Shown piece by piece: positions 1 through 10,593 of a stretch of 64,000 nucleotides of DNA. The DNA comes from an uncultured Methylophaga sp. Its GTDB lineage: Bacteria > Pseudomonadota > Gammaproteobacteria > Nitrosococcales > Methylophagaceae. A program made the translations under genes and the position numbers. The stretch spans positions 142,354 through 206,353 of the forward strand of contig CAJXKF010000001.1 in the NCBI GenBank assembly GCA_913055695.1, written 5' to 3'. The notes beneath the pieces were generated by a model that saw only the letters and a list, made by a program, of their open reading frames with translations, did no database searches and was not told the DNA's origin. Each line of letters begins with the position of its first letter. Position 1 is the first letter of the stretch.

Positions 1-404
1 GCGACATCAAAGCCGATGTTACGGAAATAGCGCTCAATCCTTTGCAGGGTACGCGTCACCGGATGCAGACCACCGACTTCGCTGTTGCGTCCCGGCAGCG
101 TGACATCAACGGTTTCCGCTTTCAGCGCAGCCCGCATTGCGGCTTCAGCCAATGCCTTGCCGCGTTGCTCCACCAGACCGGTAACTTCCTGTTTCGCCAG
201 ATTCACTGACTTGCCGATGACCGGACGGTCCTCAACGCTGACATTACCCAGCTGTTTCAGGTAGGCCGTGATTTTGCCTTTTTTACCCAGGTATTCAACG
301 CGGACATCATCCAGTGCCCGGTTATCCTGTGCTTCCGCCACAGCCTGCCTGGCTGTTGCCGTGATTTCTTCCAAAGCCTGTAACTGCGACGACAGTTCAG
401 CCAT
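1..404 (-). CDS. pheS: Phenylalanyl-tRNA synthetase alpha subunit (N-terminal part)
   Basis: This is the 5' part of pheS; the rest lies beyond the window edge. Reading from the ATG at 404, about 134 residues are visible, starting MAELSSQLQALEEI. They form the N-terminal coiled-coil tRNA-binding arm, followed by the conserved EYLGKKGKI segment and the PGR..GGLHPVTR linker that opens the catalytic core. PheS charges tRNA-Phe with phenylalanine as an alpha2-beta2 enzyme with PheT. It is the last visible gene of the thrS-infC-rpmI-rplT-pheS series and is separated from rplT by a strong hairpin at 425-454. Identity is secure; the C-terminal half cannot be judged. Confidence 0.95.
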   Translation of the reverse strand, partial: MAELSSQLQALEEITATARQAVAEAQDNRALDDVRVEYLGKKGKITAYLKQLGNVSVEDRPVIGKSVNLAKQEVTGLVEQRGKALAEAAMRAALKAETVDVTLPGRNSEVGGLHPVTRTLQRIERYFRNIGFDV

Positions 405-424
405 ATTTCCCCCTCATCAGAAAC

Positions 425-454
425 AAAAAAGGGCCGTGGTTGCGGCCCTTTTTT
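425..454 (-). terminator. Intrinsic terminator or attenuator between rplT and pheS
   Basis: Perfect inverted repeat: six A, GGGCCG, a 6-nt loop, CGGCCC, six T. It reads the same way on both strands, and in the direction of the operon the T tract follows the stem. It can end rplT transcripts or attenuate pheS. I looked for a Phe-rich leader peptide in the 40 nt upstream, as in enteric pheST, and saw none. Confidence 0.8.
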
Positions 455-494
455 AGTCACTACAGCACTTAGGCTATCGCTCTTTGCAGGCGAT

Positions 495-854
495 TTACTT
501 AGCCAAAGCTGCTTTTGCTTTTTCCGCGATAGCTGCGAAAGCCGCTTCATCATGCACGGCGATATCAGCCAGTACTTTACGATCGATTTCAATTGACGCT
601 TTTTTCAGGCCATCGATCAGACGGCTGTAAGACAAACCGCAATCACGGGCAGCCGCGTTAATACGCGCAATCCACAGGGTACGGAAGTTACGTTTTTTCT
701 GACGACGGTCACGGTAGGCATATTGACCGGCTTTGGTGACAGCCTGGACGGCAACACGATAGACGTTTTTACGACGACCGTAATAACCTTTCGCTTGATC
801 CAGAACTTTTTTATGGCGTGCGTGTGCAGTTACGCCGCGTTTTACTCTAGGCAT
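495..854 (-). CDS. rplT: 50S ribosomal protein L20
   Basis: 119 residues, the usual L20 length, starting [18 protein letters not shown] with the strongly basic N-terminal extension that threads into 23S rRNA and the conserved RRKNVYRVA and [12 protein letters not shown] segments. L20 is needed early in 50S assembly and in enteric bacteria represses the rpmI-rplT mRNA. It follows rpmI by 15 nt, as in other gammaproteobacteria. No oddities. Confidence 0.98.
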   Translation of the reverse strand: MPRVKRGVTAHARHKKVLDQAKGYYGRRKNVYRVAVQAVTKAGQYAYRDRRQKKRNFRTLWIARINAAARDCGLSYSRLIDGLKKASIEIDRKVLADIAVHDEAAFAAIAEKAKAALAK

Positions 855-869
855 CGGAAAACTCCTTAA

Positions 870-1067
870 TTACAGATTCGGCAGCATTTTACGGACTGAC
901 ATGTGATCTGCTTTGCAGACTGTCAGGGTAGAACGCAGCTGGCGTTTACGCTTGGTGCTTTTCTTGGTCAGGATATGACTGGTAAAAGCTTGTGAACGCT
1001 TGAATTTTCCGCTGCCAGTGCGTTTGAAACGCTTGGCGGCACCACTGTGGTTTTTTAACTTAGGCAT
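870..1067 (-). CDS. rpmI: 50S ribosomal protein L35
   Basis: 65 residues, the full length of L35, with the canonical [21 protein letters not shown] start and a lysine/arginine-rich body. It is a small 50S subunit protein. It sits between infC and rplT with short gaps (33 and 15 nt), consistent with the co-transcribed, L20-controlled infC-rpmI-rplT unit. Confidence 0.98.
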   Translation of the reverse strand: MPKLKNHSGAAKRFKRTGSGKFKRSQAFTSHILTKKSTKRKRQLRSTLTVCKADHMSVRKMLPNL

Positions 1068-1100
1068 TGTATTTACAACTCCGCATTCAAATTTATGTAG

Positions 1101-1619
1101 TTATTTTTTACTGATTGGCGACAAAACCATGATCATCTGCCGACCCTCTTTCTTGGGACGCTGCTCGACACTGGAAATCTCGTCCAAATCTGCCGCCACT
1201 CGTTCGAGTAATTTCAGACCCAGATCCTGATGTGCCATTTCACGTCCGCGGAAGCGGAGGCTGACTTTGGTTTTGTTACCGCTTTCAAGGAAACGTATCA
1301 GGTTGCGTAGTTTTACCTGATAATCCCCTTCTTCTGTGCCAGGCCGGAATTTCACTTCCTTGACCTGAATTTGTTTTTGTTTTTTACGAGCTTCGGCTTT
1401 TTTCTTGCCTTCCTCAAACAAAAACTTGCCGTAATCCATGATACGGCAAACCGGTGGTTTTGCCTGCGGGGCAATTTCCACCAAATCCAAATCGGCATCC
1501 TCGGCTTTCTGTAATGCTTCCTTCAAGGAAACAATGCCAAGTTGCTCACCGTTAGAATCCGTCAATCGTACTTCTTTGGCTGTGATTTCACCATTCAGCC
1601 GTTTCTGATCTGTAGCGAT
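1101..1619 (-). CDS. infC: Translation initiation factor IF-3, AUC start codon
   Basis: IF-3 binds the 30S subunit, prevents 50S joining and proofreads the initiator tRNA and start codon. No ATG stands at the expected 5' end. The conserved IF-3 N-terminus ([15 protein letters not shown]) is reached only by starting at an ATC codon at 1617-1619, giving 172 residues. A clear ribosome-binding site, AGAGGA, lies 7 nt upstream, inside the last codons of thrS. A TTG at 1563-1565 would cut off this conserved start. Non-AUG/GUG/UUG starts are the family hallmark: E. coli uses AUU, and IF-3 discriminates against its own mRNA. The C-terminal domain motifs [16 protein letters not shown] and [10 protein letters not shown] are present. 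Confidence 0.95.
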   Translation of the reverse strand: MATDQKRLNGEITAKEVRLTDSNGEQLGIVSLKEALQKAEDADLDLVEIAPQAKPPVCRIMDYGKFLFEEGKKKAEARKKQKQIQVKEVKFRPGTEEGDYQVKLRNLIRFLESGNKTKVSLRFRGREMAHQDLGLKLLERVAADLDEISSVEQRPKKEGRQMIMVLSPISKK

Positions 1620-1622
1620 GTT

Positions 1623-3548
1623 CTAGTCCTCTAATATAATTCGACCGCGGCGAGCGACGTCTTCCTTCAGCAAGCTGACGAAGTCAGAGACCGGCATAGC
1701 GCCGAGATCTTCACCCTTGCGTGTACGTACCGCCACGGCTTGATTCTGTTCTTCGCGTTCACCAACAACGAGCAAATACGGAACGCGGCGAAGTGTATGC
1801 TCGCGTATTTTAAAGCCAATTTTCTCGTTTCTCAAGTCTGTATCGACTCTAAAGCCTTGTTTCTGCAAATCTTGAGCAACTTGTTTGACATAATCGGCCT
1901 GTTTGTCACTGATACCCATCACCATGGCCTGCTTGGGTGCAAGCCAGGTCGGGAAGGCGCCGGCATACTCTTCAATCAGGATGCCGATAAAGCGTTCCAG
2001 TGAGCCCAGAATCGCCCGGTGCAGCATCACAGGAACCTGTTTACTGCCGTCATCGGCGACATAACTGGCGTCAAGACGGCCCGGCATGGAGAAGTCAACC
2101 TGGATAGTACCACACTGCCAGACACGACCCAGACAATCTTTCAGCGAGAACTCAATCTTGGGACCGTAGAATGCCCCTTCACCCGGTTGTAAATCCCAGT
2201 CCAGTTCTGCGGCATTCAGCGCCTCTTCAAGCGCGTGCTCGGCCTTATCCCAGACCTCATCACTACCGACGCGGCTTTCCGGACGGGTAGACAATTTGAC
2301 GATGATTTCGTTAAAGCCGAAGTCTGCATACACTTCATGCAACAGTTCAATAAAGGTGGCGACTTCTGACTGAATCTGATCCTCAGTACAGAAGATATGC
2401 GCATCATCCTGAGTAAAGCCGCGCAGGCGCATCACGCCATGCAAAGTCCCCGACGGCTCGTTACGGTGGCAGGAGCCGAACTCGGCCATACGCAGTGGCA
2501 GATCACGGTAGCTCTTGAGACCCTGATTAAAAATCTGAATGTGGCAGGGGCAGTTCATCGGTTTGACCGCAAAATCACGACTTTCCGAATGGGTGCTGAA
2601 AATCATGTCACCGAACTTGTCCCAGTGACCCGATTTTTCCCATAGGCTGCGATCCACCACCTGCGGGGTGCGTACTTCCTGATAGTCATTATCACGCAGG
2701 ACATCACGAATATAGTTTTCCACCACGCGATAAATCTGCCAGCCATTGTCATGCCAGAAGATCATGCCGGCCGCTTCTTCCTGCAAGTGAAACAGGTCCA
2801 GGCTCTTAGCGATTTTACGGTGATCGCGCTTTTCTGCCTCTTCCAGGCGGTGCAGATACTGTTTCAGCGCTTTTTTGTCCTGCCAGGCAGTCCCATAAAC
2901 ACGCTGCAGCATTTCATTGTCGGACTTACCGCGCCAGTAGGCACCGGCCAGTTTCATCAGTTTGAACGCTTTCAGTTTACCGGTGCTGGGTACGTGAGGC
3001 CCCCGGCACAAGTCAACAAAATCGCCCTGACGATAAACAGACAGGGTTTCATCTTTAGGAATGTCTTCCAGGATCTCAGCTTTATAGATTTCGCCCATGT
3101 CACGGAACATGTCGATACCGGCATCACGGGAAATCTCTTCACGATGCACTGGCAAATCTTCTTTGACCAGTTCTTCCATGCGTTTCTCGATCTTTGCGAG
3201 ATCATCCGGAGTAAAGCCCTGCGGATAAGAGAAGTCGTAATAAAAGCCGTCTTCAATCACCGGGCCGATAGTCACCTGCGCTTCCGGATACAGCTGTTTG
3301 ACGGCCTGAGCCATTAAATGTGAGGTGGAATGACGAATGATATCCAGGCCTTCCTCATCCCGGTCAGTCACAATCGCGACTTCGGCGTCATCATTGATAA
3401 CGTGGGAGGTATCTACCAGCTTGCCGTTGACTTTACCTGCCAGCGCAGCACGTGCAAGACCGGCACCGATGTCATAGGCGATATCGTGAATGGAAACAGG
3501 GTGGTCAAACTGGCGTTGACTGCCATCAGGGAGGGTGATTGAAATCAT
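1623..3548 (-). CDS. thrS: Threonyl-tRNA synthetase
   Basis: 641 residues, the normal length. It has an N-terminal TGS domain (about 1-60), an editing domain with the [11 protein letters not shown] motif (about 73-83), a class II catalytic core with [10 protein letters not shown] and the [17 protein letters not shown] segment carrying zinc and active-site residues, and a C-terminal anticodon-binding domain (about 535 on). It charges tRNA-Thr and edits Ser-tRNA-Thr. It is the first gene of the translation operon, and its last codons carry the infC ribosome-binding site, so the two are likely coupled. Confidence 0.98.
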   Translation of the reverse strand: MISITLPDGSQRQFDHPVSIHDIAYDIGAGLARAALAGKVNGKLVDTSHVINDDAEVAIVTDRDEEGLDIIRHSTSHLMAQAVKQLYPEAQVTIGPVIEDGFYYDFSYPQGFTPDDLAKIEKRMEELVKEDLPVHREEISRDAGIDMFRDMGEIYKAEILEDIPKDETLSVYRQGDFVDLCRGPHVPSTGKLKAFKLMKLAGAYWRGKSDNEMLQRVYGTAWQDKKALKQYLHRLEEAEKRDHRKIAKSLDLFHLQEEAAGMIFWHDNGWQIYRVVENYIRDVLRDNDYQEVRTPQVVDRSLWEKSGHWDKFGDMIFSTHSESRDFAVKPMNCPCHIQIFNQGLKSYRDLPLRMAEFGSCHRNEPSGTLHGVMRLRGFTQDDAHIFCTEDQIQSEVATFIELLHEVYADFGFNEIIVKLSTRPESRVGSDEVWDKAEHALEEALNAAELDWDLQPGEGAFYGPKIEFSLKDCLGRVWQCGTIQVDFSMPGRLDASYVADDGSKQVPVMLHRAILGSLERFIGILIEEYAGAFPTWLAPKQAMVMGISDKQADYVKQVAQDLQKQGFRVDTDLRNEKIGFKIREHTLRRVPYLLVVGEREEQNQAVAVRTRKGEDLGAMPVSDFVSLLKEDVARRGRIILED

Positions 3549-3590
3549 GATAAATTCCTTGGTTGTGGCCTATACGAGGGGCCTTAAAAA

Positions 3591-3618
3591 CCAAAAAAGC
3601 ACCTAGCGGTGCTTTTGG
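3591..3618 (-). terminator. Intrinsic terminator of tRNA-Val
   Basis: Stem AAAAGCACC / GGTGCTTTT with a TAGC loop, extended by CC/GG. On the minus strand the stem is followed by a run of T. It lies just downstream of tRNA-Val and upstream of thrS, so it separates tRNA transcription from the thrS operon. Confidence 0.8.
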
Positions 3619-3624
3619 AAAATC

Positions 3625-3701
3625 TGGTAGGCACGAGTGGATTCGAACCACCGACCCCCACCATGTCAAGGTGGTGCTCTAACCAACTGAGCTACGTGCC
3701 T
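3625..3701 (-). tRNA. tRNA-Val (anticodon GAC)
   Basis: Full cloverleaf of 77 nt with encoded CCA. The acceptor stem is AGGCACG/CGTGCCT, the D arm has GCTCAGTTGGTTAGAGC, the anticodon stem is CCACC/GGTGG around loop TTGACAT (anticodon GAC), and the T arm has GGTTCGAATCC. It has its own promoter upstream and terminator downstream. Confidence 0.97.
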
Positions 3702-3718
3702 GCCGTGGAAGCTGCGAA

Positions 3719-3746
3719 ATTATACGCAGCCTGACTCATAATGCAA
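3719..3746 (-). promoter_or_regulatory. Sigma70 promoter of tRNA-Val
   Basis: On the minus strand, -35 TTGCAT (3741-3746) and -10 TATAAT (3719-3724) are 16 bp apart. The -10 lies about 18 nt before the mature tRNA 5' end. The element fits into the short gap after the uvrB stop codon. Confidence 0.7.
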
Positions 3747-3751
3747 GCCCT

Positions 3752-5761
<2,010 letters not shown>

Positions 5762-5897
5762 ACGTCTTTAGCATCGATTTAGTTTGGCGTATATTACAAG
5801 GGTTTATTTATCTTTCGGACTGCTTTTGCGAGCCAGAATGAAAGATAAAACTGGCCTATTTTGCTTAATTTAGTAACGTTTTACTGAAGGAAAGATT

Positions 5898-7085
5898 TTG
5901 ACTATCAAGCTCTCCCAACGCGTTCAGAACATCAAACCCTCACCTACCCTTGCGATAACTGCCCGCGCTGCCGAGCTTCGGGCCCAGGGGAAAGATGTGA
6001 TTGGTCTCGGTGCGGGTGAACCCGACTTTGATACACCAGAACACATTAAACAGGCTGCGATCAAAGCCATCAATAACGGCATGACCAAGTACACGCCGGT
6101 TGATGGCACTGCTGATTTGAAACAGGCGATCATCAAAAAGTTCGCCCGTGACAATGGTCTCGACTATGAAGCTAAACAGATCCTGGTTTCAGTTGGGGGC
6201 AAACAGAGCTTTTTCAACCTGGCTCAGGCTTATCTGCAAGCCGGTGATGAAGTCATCATACCGGCTCCATACTGGGTTTCCTACCCGGATATGACGCTGC
6301 TGGCTGATGCCAAGCCGGTGATTATTGAAGCCGGTCAGGAAAATCAGTTCAAAATTACGCCGGAACAACTGGAAGCCGCCATCACCGACAAAACCCGTCT
6401 GTTTGTGATTAACAGCCCGTCCAACCCGACCGGTATGGCCTATAGCCGTAAAGAACTGGAAGCGTTGGGCGAAGTGCTACGCAAACATCCGGATATTCTG
6501 ATCGCCACCGACGATATGTACGAGCATATCTACTGGGCGGATGAACCTTTCTGCAATATCGTTAATGCCAACCCGGACCTGTATGACCGTACCCTGGTCA
6601 TGAACGGTGTATCCAAAGCCTATTCGATGACCGGCTGGCGTATCGGTTATGCTGCCGGTCCCGCTGAACTGATTGCCGCAATGAAAAAGGTGCAGTCACA
6701 AAGCACCTCCAATCCGACTTCCATTTCACAGGCTGCCTCGGTGGAAGCACTGAACGGTGATCAGGCCTGCATTGATGAGATGCTGGTCGAGTTCAAGAAA
6801 CGTCACGACTATGTCGTTTCGACTTTGAACAGCATAGACGGCATTGACTGTCTGGAAACAGATGGCACGTTCTACGTCTTCCCTAATATCGCCGGCATAC
6901 TCGAACAGAAGCCGAACCTGAAAGACGATATGGATTTTGCCGAAGCACTGCTGGTCGATGAAGGCGTTGCCGTCGTTCCCGGCACTGCATTTGGTCTCAA
7001 AAACCACGTGCGCCTGTCGATTGCAACCAGCGAAGACAATCTGCGTAACGCTCTCAAGCGTATCGCTGACTTCATCGCCAAGTAA
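5898..7085 (+). CDS. Class I PLP aminotransferase, aspartate type
   Basis: 395 residues of the fold-type I aminotransferase family (AspC/AAT subgroup Ib). Visible features are GLGAGEPDFDTPEHI near the N-terminus, INSPSNPTG (substrate loop), ATDDMYEH with the cofactor-contacting Asp and Tyr, and VSKAYSMTGWRIGYAAG carrying the PLP-binding lysine. The arginine of RLSIA near the end binds the alpha-carboxylate. It most likely interconverts aspartate/2-oxoglutarate with oxaloacetate/glutamate, though prephenate or alanine specificity cannot be excluded. The start is a TTG with a good AAGGA site about 7 nt upstream; no better in-frame ATG exists. Confidence 0.9.
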   Translation: MTIKLSQRVQNIKPSPTLAITARAAELRAQGKDVIGLGAGEPDFDTPEHIKQAAIKAINNGMTKYTPVDGTADLKQAIIKKFARDNGLDYEAKQILVSVGGKQSFFNLAQAYLQAGDEVIIPAPYWVSYPDMTLLADAKPVIIEAGQENQFKITPEQLEAAITDKTRLFVINSPSNPTGMAYSRKELEALGEVLRKHPDILIATDDMYEHIYWADEPFCNIVNANPDLYDRTLVMNGVSKAYSMTGWRIGYAAGPAELIAAMKKVQSQSTSNPTSISQAASVEALNGDQACIDEMLVEFKKRHDYVVSTLNSIDGIDCLETDGTFYVFPNIAGILEQKPNLKDDMDFAEALLVDEGVAVVPGTAFGLKNHVRLSIATSEDNLRNALKRIADFIAK

Positions 7086-7089
7086 AAAT

Positions 7090-7737
7090 CTATTCCCCGG
7101 ACAGCTCCTCCTGTGAGGAGTTGTCCGATTCGGAATCCCCCTTCCTGCGTGGATTCAAATCACACTCAATCCAGTATCGGACCGTGTTGCGCTGGCTTTT
7201 TTTGAATAGCTGTTCTGTATGAATGTTGGCGGGCTGTATTCTTGTCTGAGGAGAATGAAGAATACGAAATGAGCGTCTTGCACCAACGGGGAAACGACTG
7301 GGTCCATGGATAACGGCCACCCGTAATTCCAGACCAGCAATTTCTTCCATCCTCCGGTTGCCTTCACTTTCATCCTGATCGCCACACAGAATATTTCTGA
7401 AAGATCCCAGCACGAGATAACCGCCTGACAATAAAGGACCTTGCCGCAGACTTTGTTGTACATTCTGCTGCTCAGTGTTGATTCGCTCAAATTCGGTGAC
7501 TGTCGAGGTGACACTCTCCCCGCCTTTGTAATAAACAACGGCTTGAACTGTCTGGACATGAACTGGTAGTTCGCCCATATTGACCAGCAAGCAGAGCGCA
7601 TCCGGGTTGTCATTCTGCGCATGGTGAAAAACCAGGTAAGGACGGCTGTTGCGACGGTATTGCACGAAAAAAAGTTGAAGATAGATCACCCAGATTACCG
7701 CCATCACTGCTGTACTGACCGGTGCCAGAAACTCCAC
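7090..7737 (-). CDS. Membrane-anchored hypothetical protein
   Basis: 215 residues from a GTG start at 7737, chosen because a near-perfect AAGGAGG lies 5 nt upstream. One N-terminal membrane helix (about 5-25, ending before YRRNSRPYL) is followed by a soluble domain that looks beta-rich, then a hydrophilic tail rich in Ser, Glu and Asp. I do not recognise a family or catalytic motif. It converges on the aminotransferase with 4 bp between stop codons. Topology suggests an inner-membrane protein with the main domain in the cytoplasm. Confidence 0.75.
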   Translation of the reverse strand: MEFLAPVSTAVMAVIWVIYLQLFFVQYRRNSRPYLVFHHAQNDNPDALCLLVNMGELPVHVQTVQAVVYYKGGESVTSTVTEFERINTEQQNVQQSLRQGPLLSGGYLVLGSFRNILCGDQDESEGNRRMEEIAGLELRVAVIHGPSRFPVGARRSFRILHSPQTRIQPANIHTEQLFKKSQRNTVRYWIECDLNPRRKGDSESDNSSQEELSGE

Positions 7738-7871
7738 GCAAACCTCCTTTTACAATGATTGATTCAGCGCAATTGATTCAGACCCTACAACGTCAGGAAA
7801 CGAAAAATCAAACACTTAGCCTGACCGTAGCTATCCAGGATAAAGTTATCAGAAAAAATTGCCTCCAATCC

Positions 7872-7900
7872 TTGACGCATCCCGTCTCAGCCTCTATCAT
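7872..7900 (+). promoter_or_regulatory. Sigma70 promoter of tRNA-Asn
   Basis: -35 TTGACG (7872-7877), 17-bp spacer and -10 TATCAT (7895-7900). The predicted start near 7907 is about 8 nt before the mature tRNA. Both hexamers are close to consensus. Confidence 0.75.
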
Positions 7901-7914
7901 ACGCATCTTTCTGT

Positions 7915-7990
7915 TCCCCGATAGCTCAGTTGGTAGAGCAAATGACTGTTAATCATTGGGTCGCTGGTTCGAGTCCAGCTCGGGGAGCCA
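7915..7990 (+). tRNA. tRNA-Asn (anticodon GTT), island attachment site
   Basis: 76-nt cloverleaf with encoded CCA: acceptor TCCCCGA/TCGGGGA, D arm AGCTCAGTTGGTAGAGC, anticodon stem AATGA/TCATT around CTGTTAA (GTT), T arm CTGGTTCGAGTCCAG. Its 3' 49 nt (7942-7990) recur exactly at 10594-10642, marking it as the integration site of the small island that follows. The gene itself is intact. Confidence 0.97.
7942..7990 (+). repeat. attL-type direct repeat (3' end of intact tRNA-Asn)
   Basis: First copy of a 49-bp perfect direct repeat, running from the anticodon stem (ATGACTGTTAATCAT) to the CCA end. The bases just outside (A at 7941, A at 7991) differ from those of the second copy, which fixes the limits. 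Confidence 0.9.
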
Positions 7991-7997
7991 AGGTTTT

Positions 7998-8034
7998 AAA
8001 AAGGTTTAGCTGATTCAGCTAAACCTTTTTTTTT
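7998..8034 (+). terminator. Terminator directly after tRNA-Asn (island-borne)
   Basis: Long stem AAAAAGGTTTAGCTGA / TCAGCTAAACCTTTTT followed by more T. It lies on the island side of the repeat, so it came with the element and replaced the native tRNA terminator, which now sits at 10658-10690. Confidence 0.85.
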
Positions 8035-8038
8035 GCCT

Positions 8039-8060
8039 CCGTACAATTCTCCGTACAAAT
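8039..8060 (+). repeat. CCGTACAA motif pair, left island end
   Basis: Two direct copies 12 bp apart: CCGTACAATT (8039-8048) and CCGTACAAAT (8051-8060). The same two 10-mers occur at the right end. Their symmetric placement suggests recombinase arm-type or accessory binding sites (inference). Confidence 0.5.
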
Positions 8061-8382
8061 ACCAGTGATATATTGCTGATTATCTATCACTGACAATAAT
8101 TAAAAATAGCCTGAAAGGATAAACACGGCTAAAAACTTCATCTCGCCTTACAAGGCTCGTTAGAGAATGTCTGAGTACGACCTTAATTTCTACCATCAGA
8201 TATTTGCTATGCGGGCAACATCTTCTATAGAGTCGGTTTACCCCACTACATCTGTAGAATCATGTTCGAATAACGATTTGAAATATTAATGTTGTGCAAG
8301 TTCTGCGTAAATTGATAAAACTACCTAACCCCCACTCTAGAGTGTGCTCTTAAAACCCAATCAAACCAGACTAGAAAATTTA

Positions 8383-9108
8383 ATGAAACGGATATTCAAC
8401 AAGCTCGCTTTCAAACGTGCTTATAACAGATACATTTCTTCCATCCCGACAGCTGTTTTACTCACCGTCGTAGTCTCCGTTTTTCTCGTTTTCACAATAG
8501 AGCTATGGCTCAAGAGTATTCCAGAGATCTTCCCTTGGGGAGCAGAACTAGGAAATATCATCAGTAACTTGTCGATGGCTATCATCTCTAGTTTCATCTT
8601 TTATTATCTTGTAGTTCACCTTCAAAAAGTAAAAGACGGCATTAACATCGATTATTTTGTGTATGAGAAAAACACTCAAATAATTTCAATATACGTTCAG
8701 CAAGTTAGTGCTCTAGCTAAAGCTTGTGACTTTAAACTGAAAGGTACTTTTGTTGAAGAAGATGAGTTATTAGAGTTGTTTTCAAAAATAAAGCCACAGG
8801 ATAAGGCACCACTCGCTTCGTTTGATCTAAAGCAAGCGTTTAACTGGCTTCATTACTTTGATGACTCTAGAGTTAGAACACAAAAAATCATAAATAAGTT
8901 AATTGAAAAATTGCAATTTCTCGATAGTGACCTGATAAAACTGCTATCTCAAATTGACGACTGTTCTCATTTTCATATTTCTGAGCAATTACCAAAAAGT
9001 ATTGTTGGAAACTCTCTTGAAAACTGGGCAGATACTTTTTACCAATACTCACAACATTGCAAAGCACTAGATAGTTACAACCGGAATCACCTCATCAGGA
9101 AGCTATAA
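8383..9108 (+). CDS. Island membrane protein with cytoplasmic domain (unknown)
   Basis: 241 residues from the ATG at 8383 (MKRIFNKLAFKRAYNRY). An in-frame GTG at 8344 would add 13 residues; neither start has a strong ribosome-binding site. There are two membrane helices, one around IPTAVLLTVVVSVFLVFTI and one around NLSMAIISSFIFYYLVVHL. A mostly helical, charged domain of about 170 residues follows and should face the cytoplasm. No catalytic motif is recognised. It is AT-rich with many AAA, ATA and TTA codons, unlike its flanks. It lies 33 nt upstream of the AlbA_2 gene on the same strand, so the two probably form one functional unit. A membrane partner beside a nucleic-acid-binding-type protein recalls defence modules, but that role is inferred only. 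Confidence 0.8.
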   Translation: MKRIFNKLAFKRAYNRYISSIPTAVLLTVVVSVFLVFTIELWLKSIPEIFPWGAELGNIISNLSMAIISSFIFYYLVVHLQKVKDGINIDYFVYEKNTQIISIYVQQVSALAKACDFKLKGTFVEEDELLELFSKIKPQDKAPLASFDLKQAFNWLHYFDDSRVRTQKIINKLIEKLQFLDSDLIKLLSQIDDCSHFHISEQLPKSIVGNSLENWADTFYQYSQHCKALDSYNRNHLIRKL

Positions 9109-9141
9109 ATCCGTTACGTATAACCCCAAAGGAAGTAGTAA

Positions 9142-10353
9142 ATGGACGAATCTATCCCTATCGAAAGGCTTTTATACGAAGCAGAGAGTAGTACCCTTGA
9201 CTTCAAGCAAGAAGGTTTTTCACTCACTAACCAACCTGATCACATTAAAGCCGAAATGCTCAAAGATATCTTAGCCTTTGCAAATGCTTGGAGAGGCTCA
9301 GATGCATACATTCTATTGGGCGTTAAAGAAGTGGCAGGTGGAAGAGCTGAGATCATAGGTATTGGGGATAACGATTTAGATGATGCCCAACTTCAACAAT
9401 TTGTAAATGGTAAGACTCAGAAGAAGATCGAGTTTTCATACAGAGTCGTCTTGATTGAAGACAAAAAAGTTGGTGTCGTCAAAATACCTGTTCAGGAAAG
9501 ACCTTTTTTCTCGACTAAGAATTTTGCTCATGTTCAGAAAAATCTTGTGTATTTACGATCAGGTAGCAGCACTGATGTAGCTGGGCCTGAAGAAATTTAC
9601 GCTATGGGCAAAGAAAGTAGTCAAACTAGTGTTGTTCTACCTGATGTATCCGTAGAGTTTGCTGACAGGAATAAACGAAAACTAATCGGCAAAGAAACCG
9701 CGTTTGACACTGTCTATCTAGAAGTCCCAGACATGCGTGACATCCCAGACTTCAATCCAAGAAGAATTGATGACACATTTCCCGGTCTCTCGATGATGAG
9801 CTCGTATAGCGCATTTTCTCCTTCGCCTCGGGAATCATACTATAGAGAACTTGTAGAACATTACTTTATAAAACTCTCAACTCAACAAATTGAGTTCGCA
9901 GTGCAAAATAAATCCCAAATGCCATTAAACGATTTACACGCACAACTCATTGTAAGAGTACCTAACTCGGAAGTATTTTTGTCCGAGGATGATCCTGTCC
10001 CTGAAGTTCCTGACTCACACAGAGATTTAATATCAACTCTTCATGTACAACAGAGGGAGTTCAAGTACTACTCACAAAAGGATATTCCTCAGATCAACGT
10101 CGAGCAGTTAGATGATAGCTTCCACATTGACCTATATTTCGGCAAGGTCAAACCACAGGAAACTATTTACCTCAATGATGCAGTTTATTTCACTGTGATA
10201 AAGAGCGTGGCACTGGACATAGAGATCAAACTGTTTGCTGATGAAATAGCGACGCCACTGATTAGTACACTCAACTTAAAAATCAACGTCACGAACAAAC
10301 CTGGTTCTTTAGAGGACATACTAGAATTACATGATCAAGGTTGTGTAACCTAA
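9142..10353 (+). CDS. AlbA_2/Schlafen-like domain protein of the island
   Basis: 403 residues with a good AAGGAAG site before the ATG. Residues about 8-150 match the AlbA_2 (Schlafen core) fold: ESSTLDFKQE, then EMLKDILAFANAWRGSDAYILLGV, then VGVVKIPV..RPFF and VYLRSGSSTDVAGPEEI. The family is known from putative transcription regulators, from nuclease-like Schlafen proteins and from defence-associated proteins. The C-terminal 240 residues are unlike any family I recognise; they include repeated acidic/aromatic beta-type stretches. The gene is AT-rich and lies with the membrane protein upstream in the tRNA-Asn island. Whether it cuts RNA, binds DNA or senses phage cannot be read from the sequence. 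Confidence 0.85.
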   Translation: MDESIPIERLLYEAESSTLDFKQEGFSLTNQPDHIKAEMLKDILAFANAWRGSDAYILLGVKEVAGGRAEIIGIGDNDLDDAQLQQFVNGKTQKKIEFSYRVVLIEDKKVGVVKIPVQERPFFSTKNFAHVQKNLVYLRSGSSTDVAGPEEIYAMGKESSQTSVVLPDVSVEFADRNKRKLIGKETAFDTVYLEVPDMRDIPDFNPRRIDDTFPGLSMMSSYSAFSPSPRESYYRELVEHYFIKLSTQQIEFAVQNKSQMPLNDLHAQLIVRVPNSEVFLSEDDPVPEVPDSHRDLISTLHVQQREFKYYSQKDIPQINVEQLDDSFHIDLYFGKVKPQETIYLNDAVYFTVIKSVALDIEIKLFADEIATPLISTLNLKINVTNKPGSLEDILELHDQGCVT

Positions 10354-10493
10354 TGCTGGTTTTTCATTTTCCAGACATTAAGTCCTTCCGAAACACAGGA
10401 AGTGATAACCGCAGCTTTCGACTACTCAGAAATTAGCAATATCATAGCTTCGAATTTATCTATAATATCGTCTATGTATACACACGCTCACTT

Positions 10494-10556
10494 CCGTACA
10501 AATAACCGTAACTCTTTGATAACTCTTATGCGTAACCAGCCAACTTCCGTACAATT
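10494..10556 (+). repeat. CCGTACAA motif pair, right island end
   Basis: CCGTACAAAT at 10494-10503 and CCGTACAATT at 10547-10556. Both 10-mers are identical to the left-end pair, in the same orientation and reversed order, and spaced 53 bp apart instead of 12. Confidence 0.5.
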
Positions 10557-10593
10557 ATCAGCCGCAAACCCGCATAATTACTCACTTCTGCAT

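Noticed and set aside
455-494. Phe-rich leader peptide controlling pheS
   Set aside because: No start codon with a run of Phe codons before the hairpin; the hairpin alone is reported.
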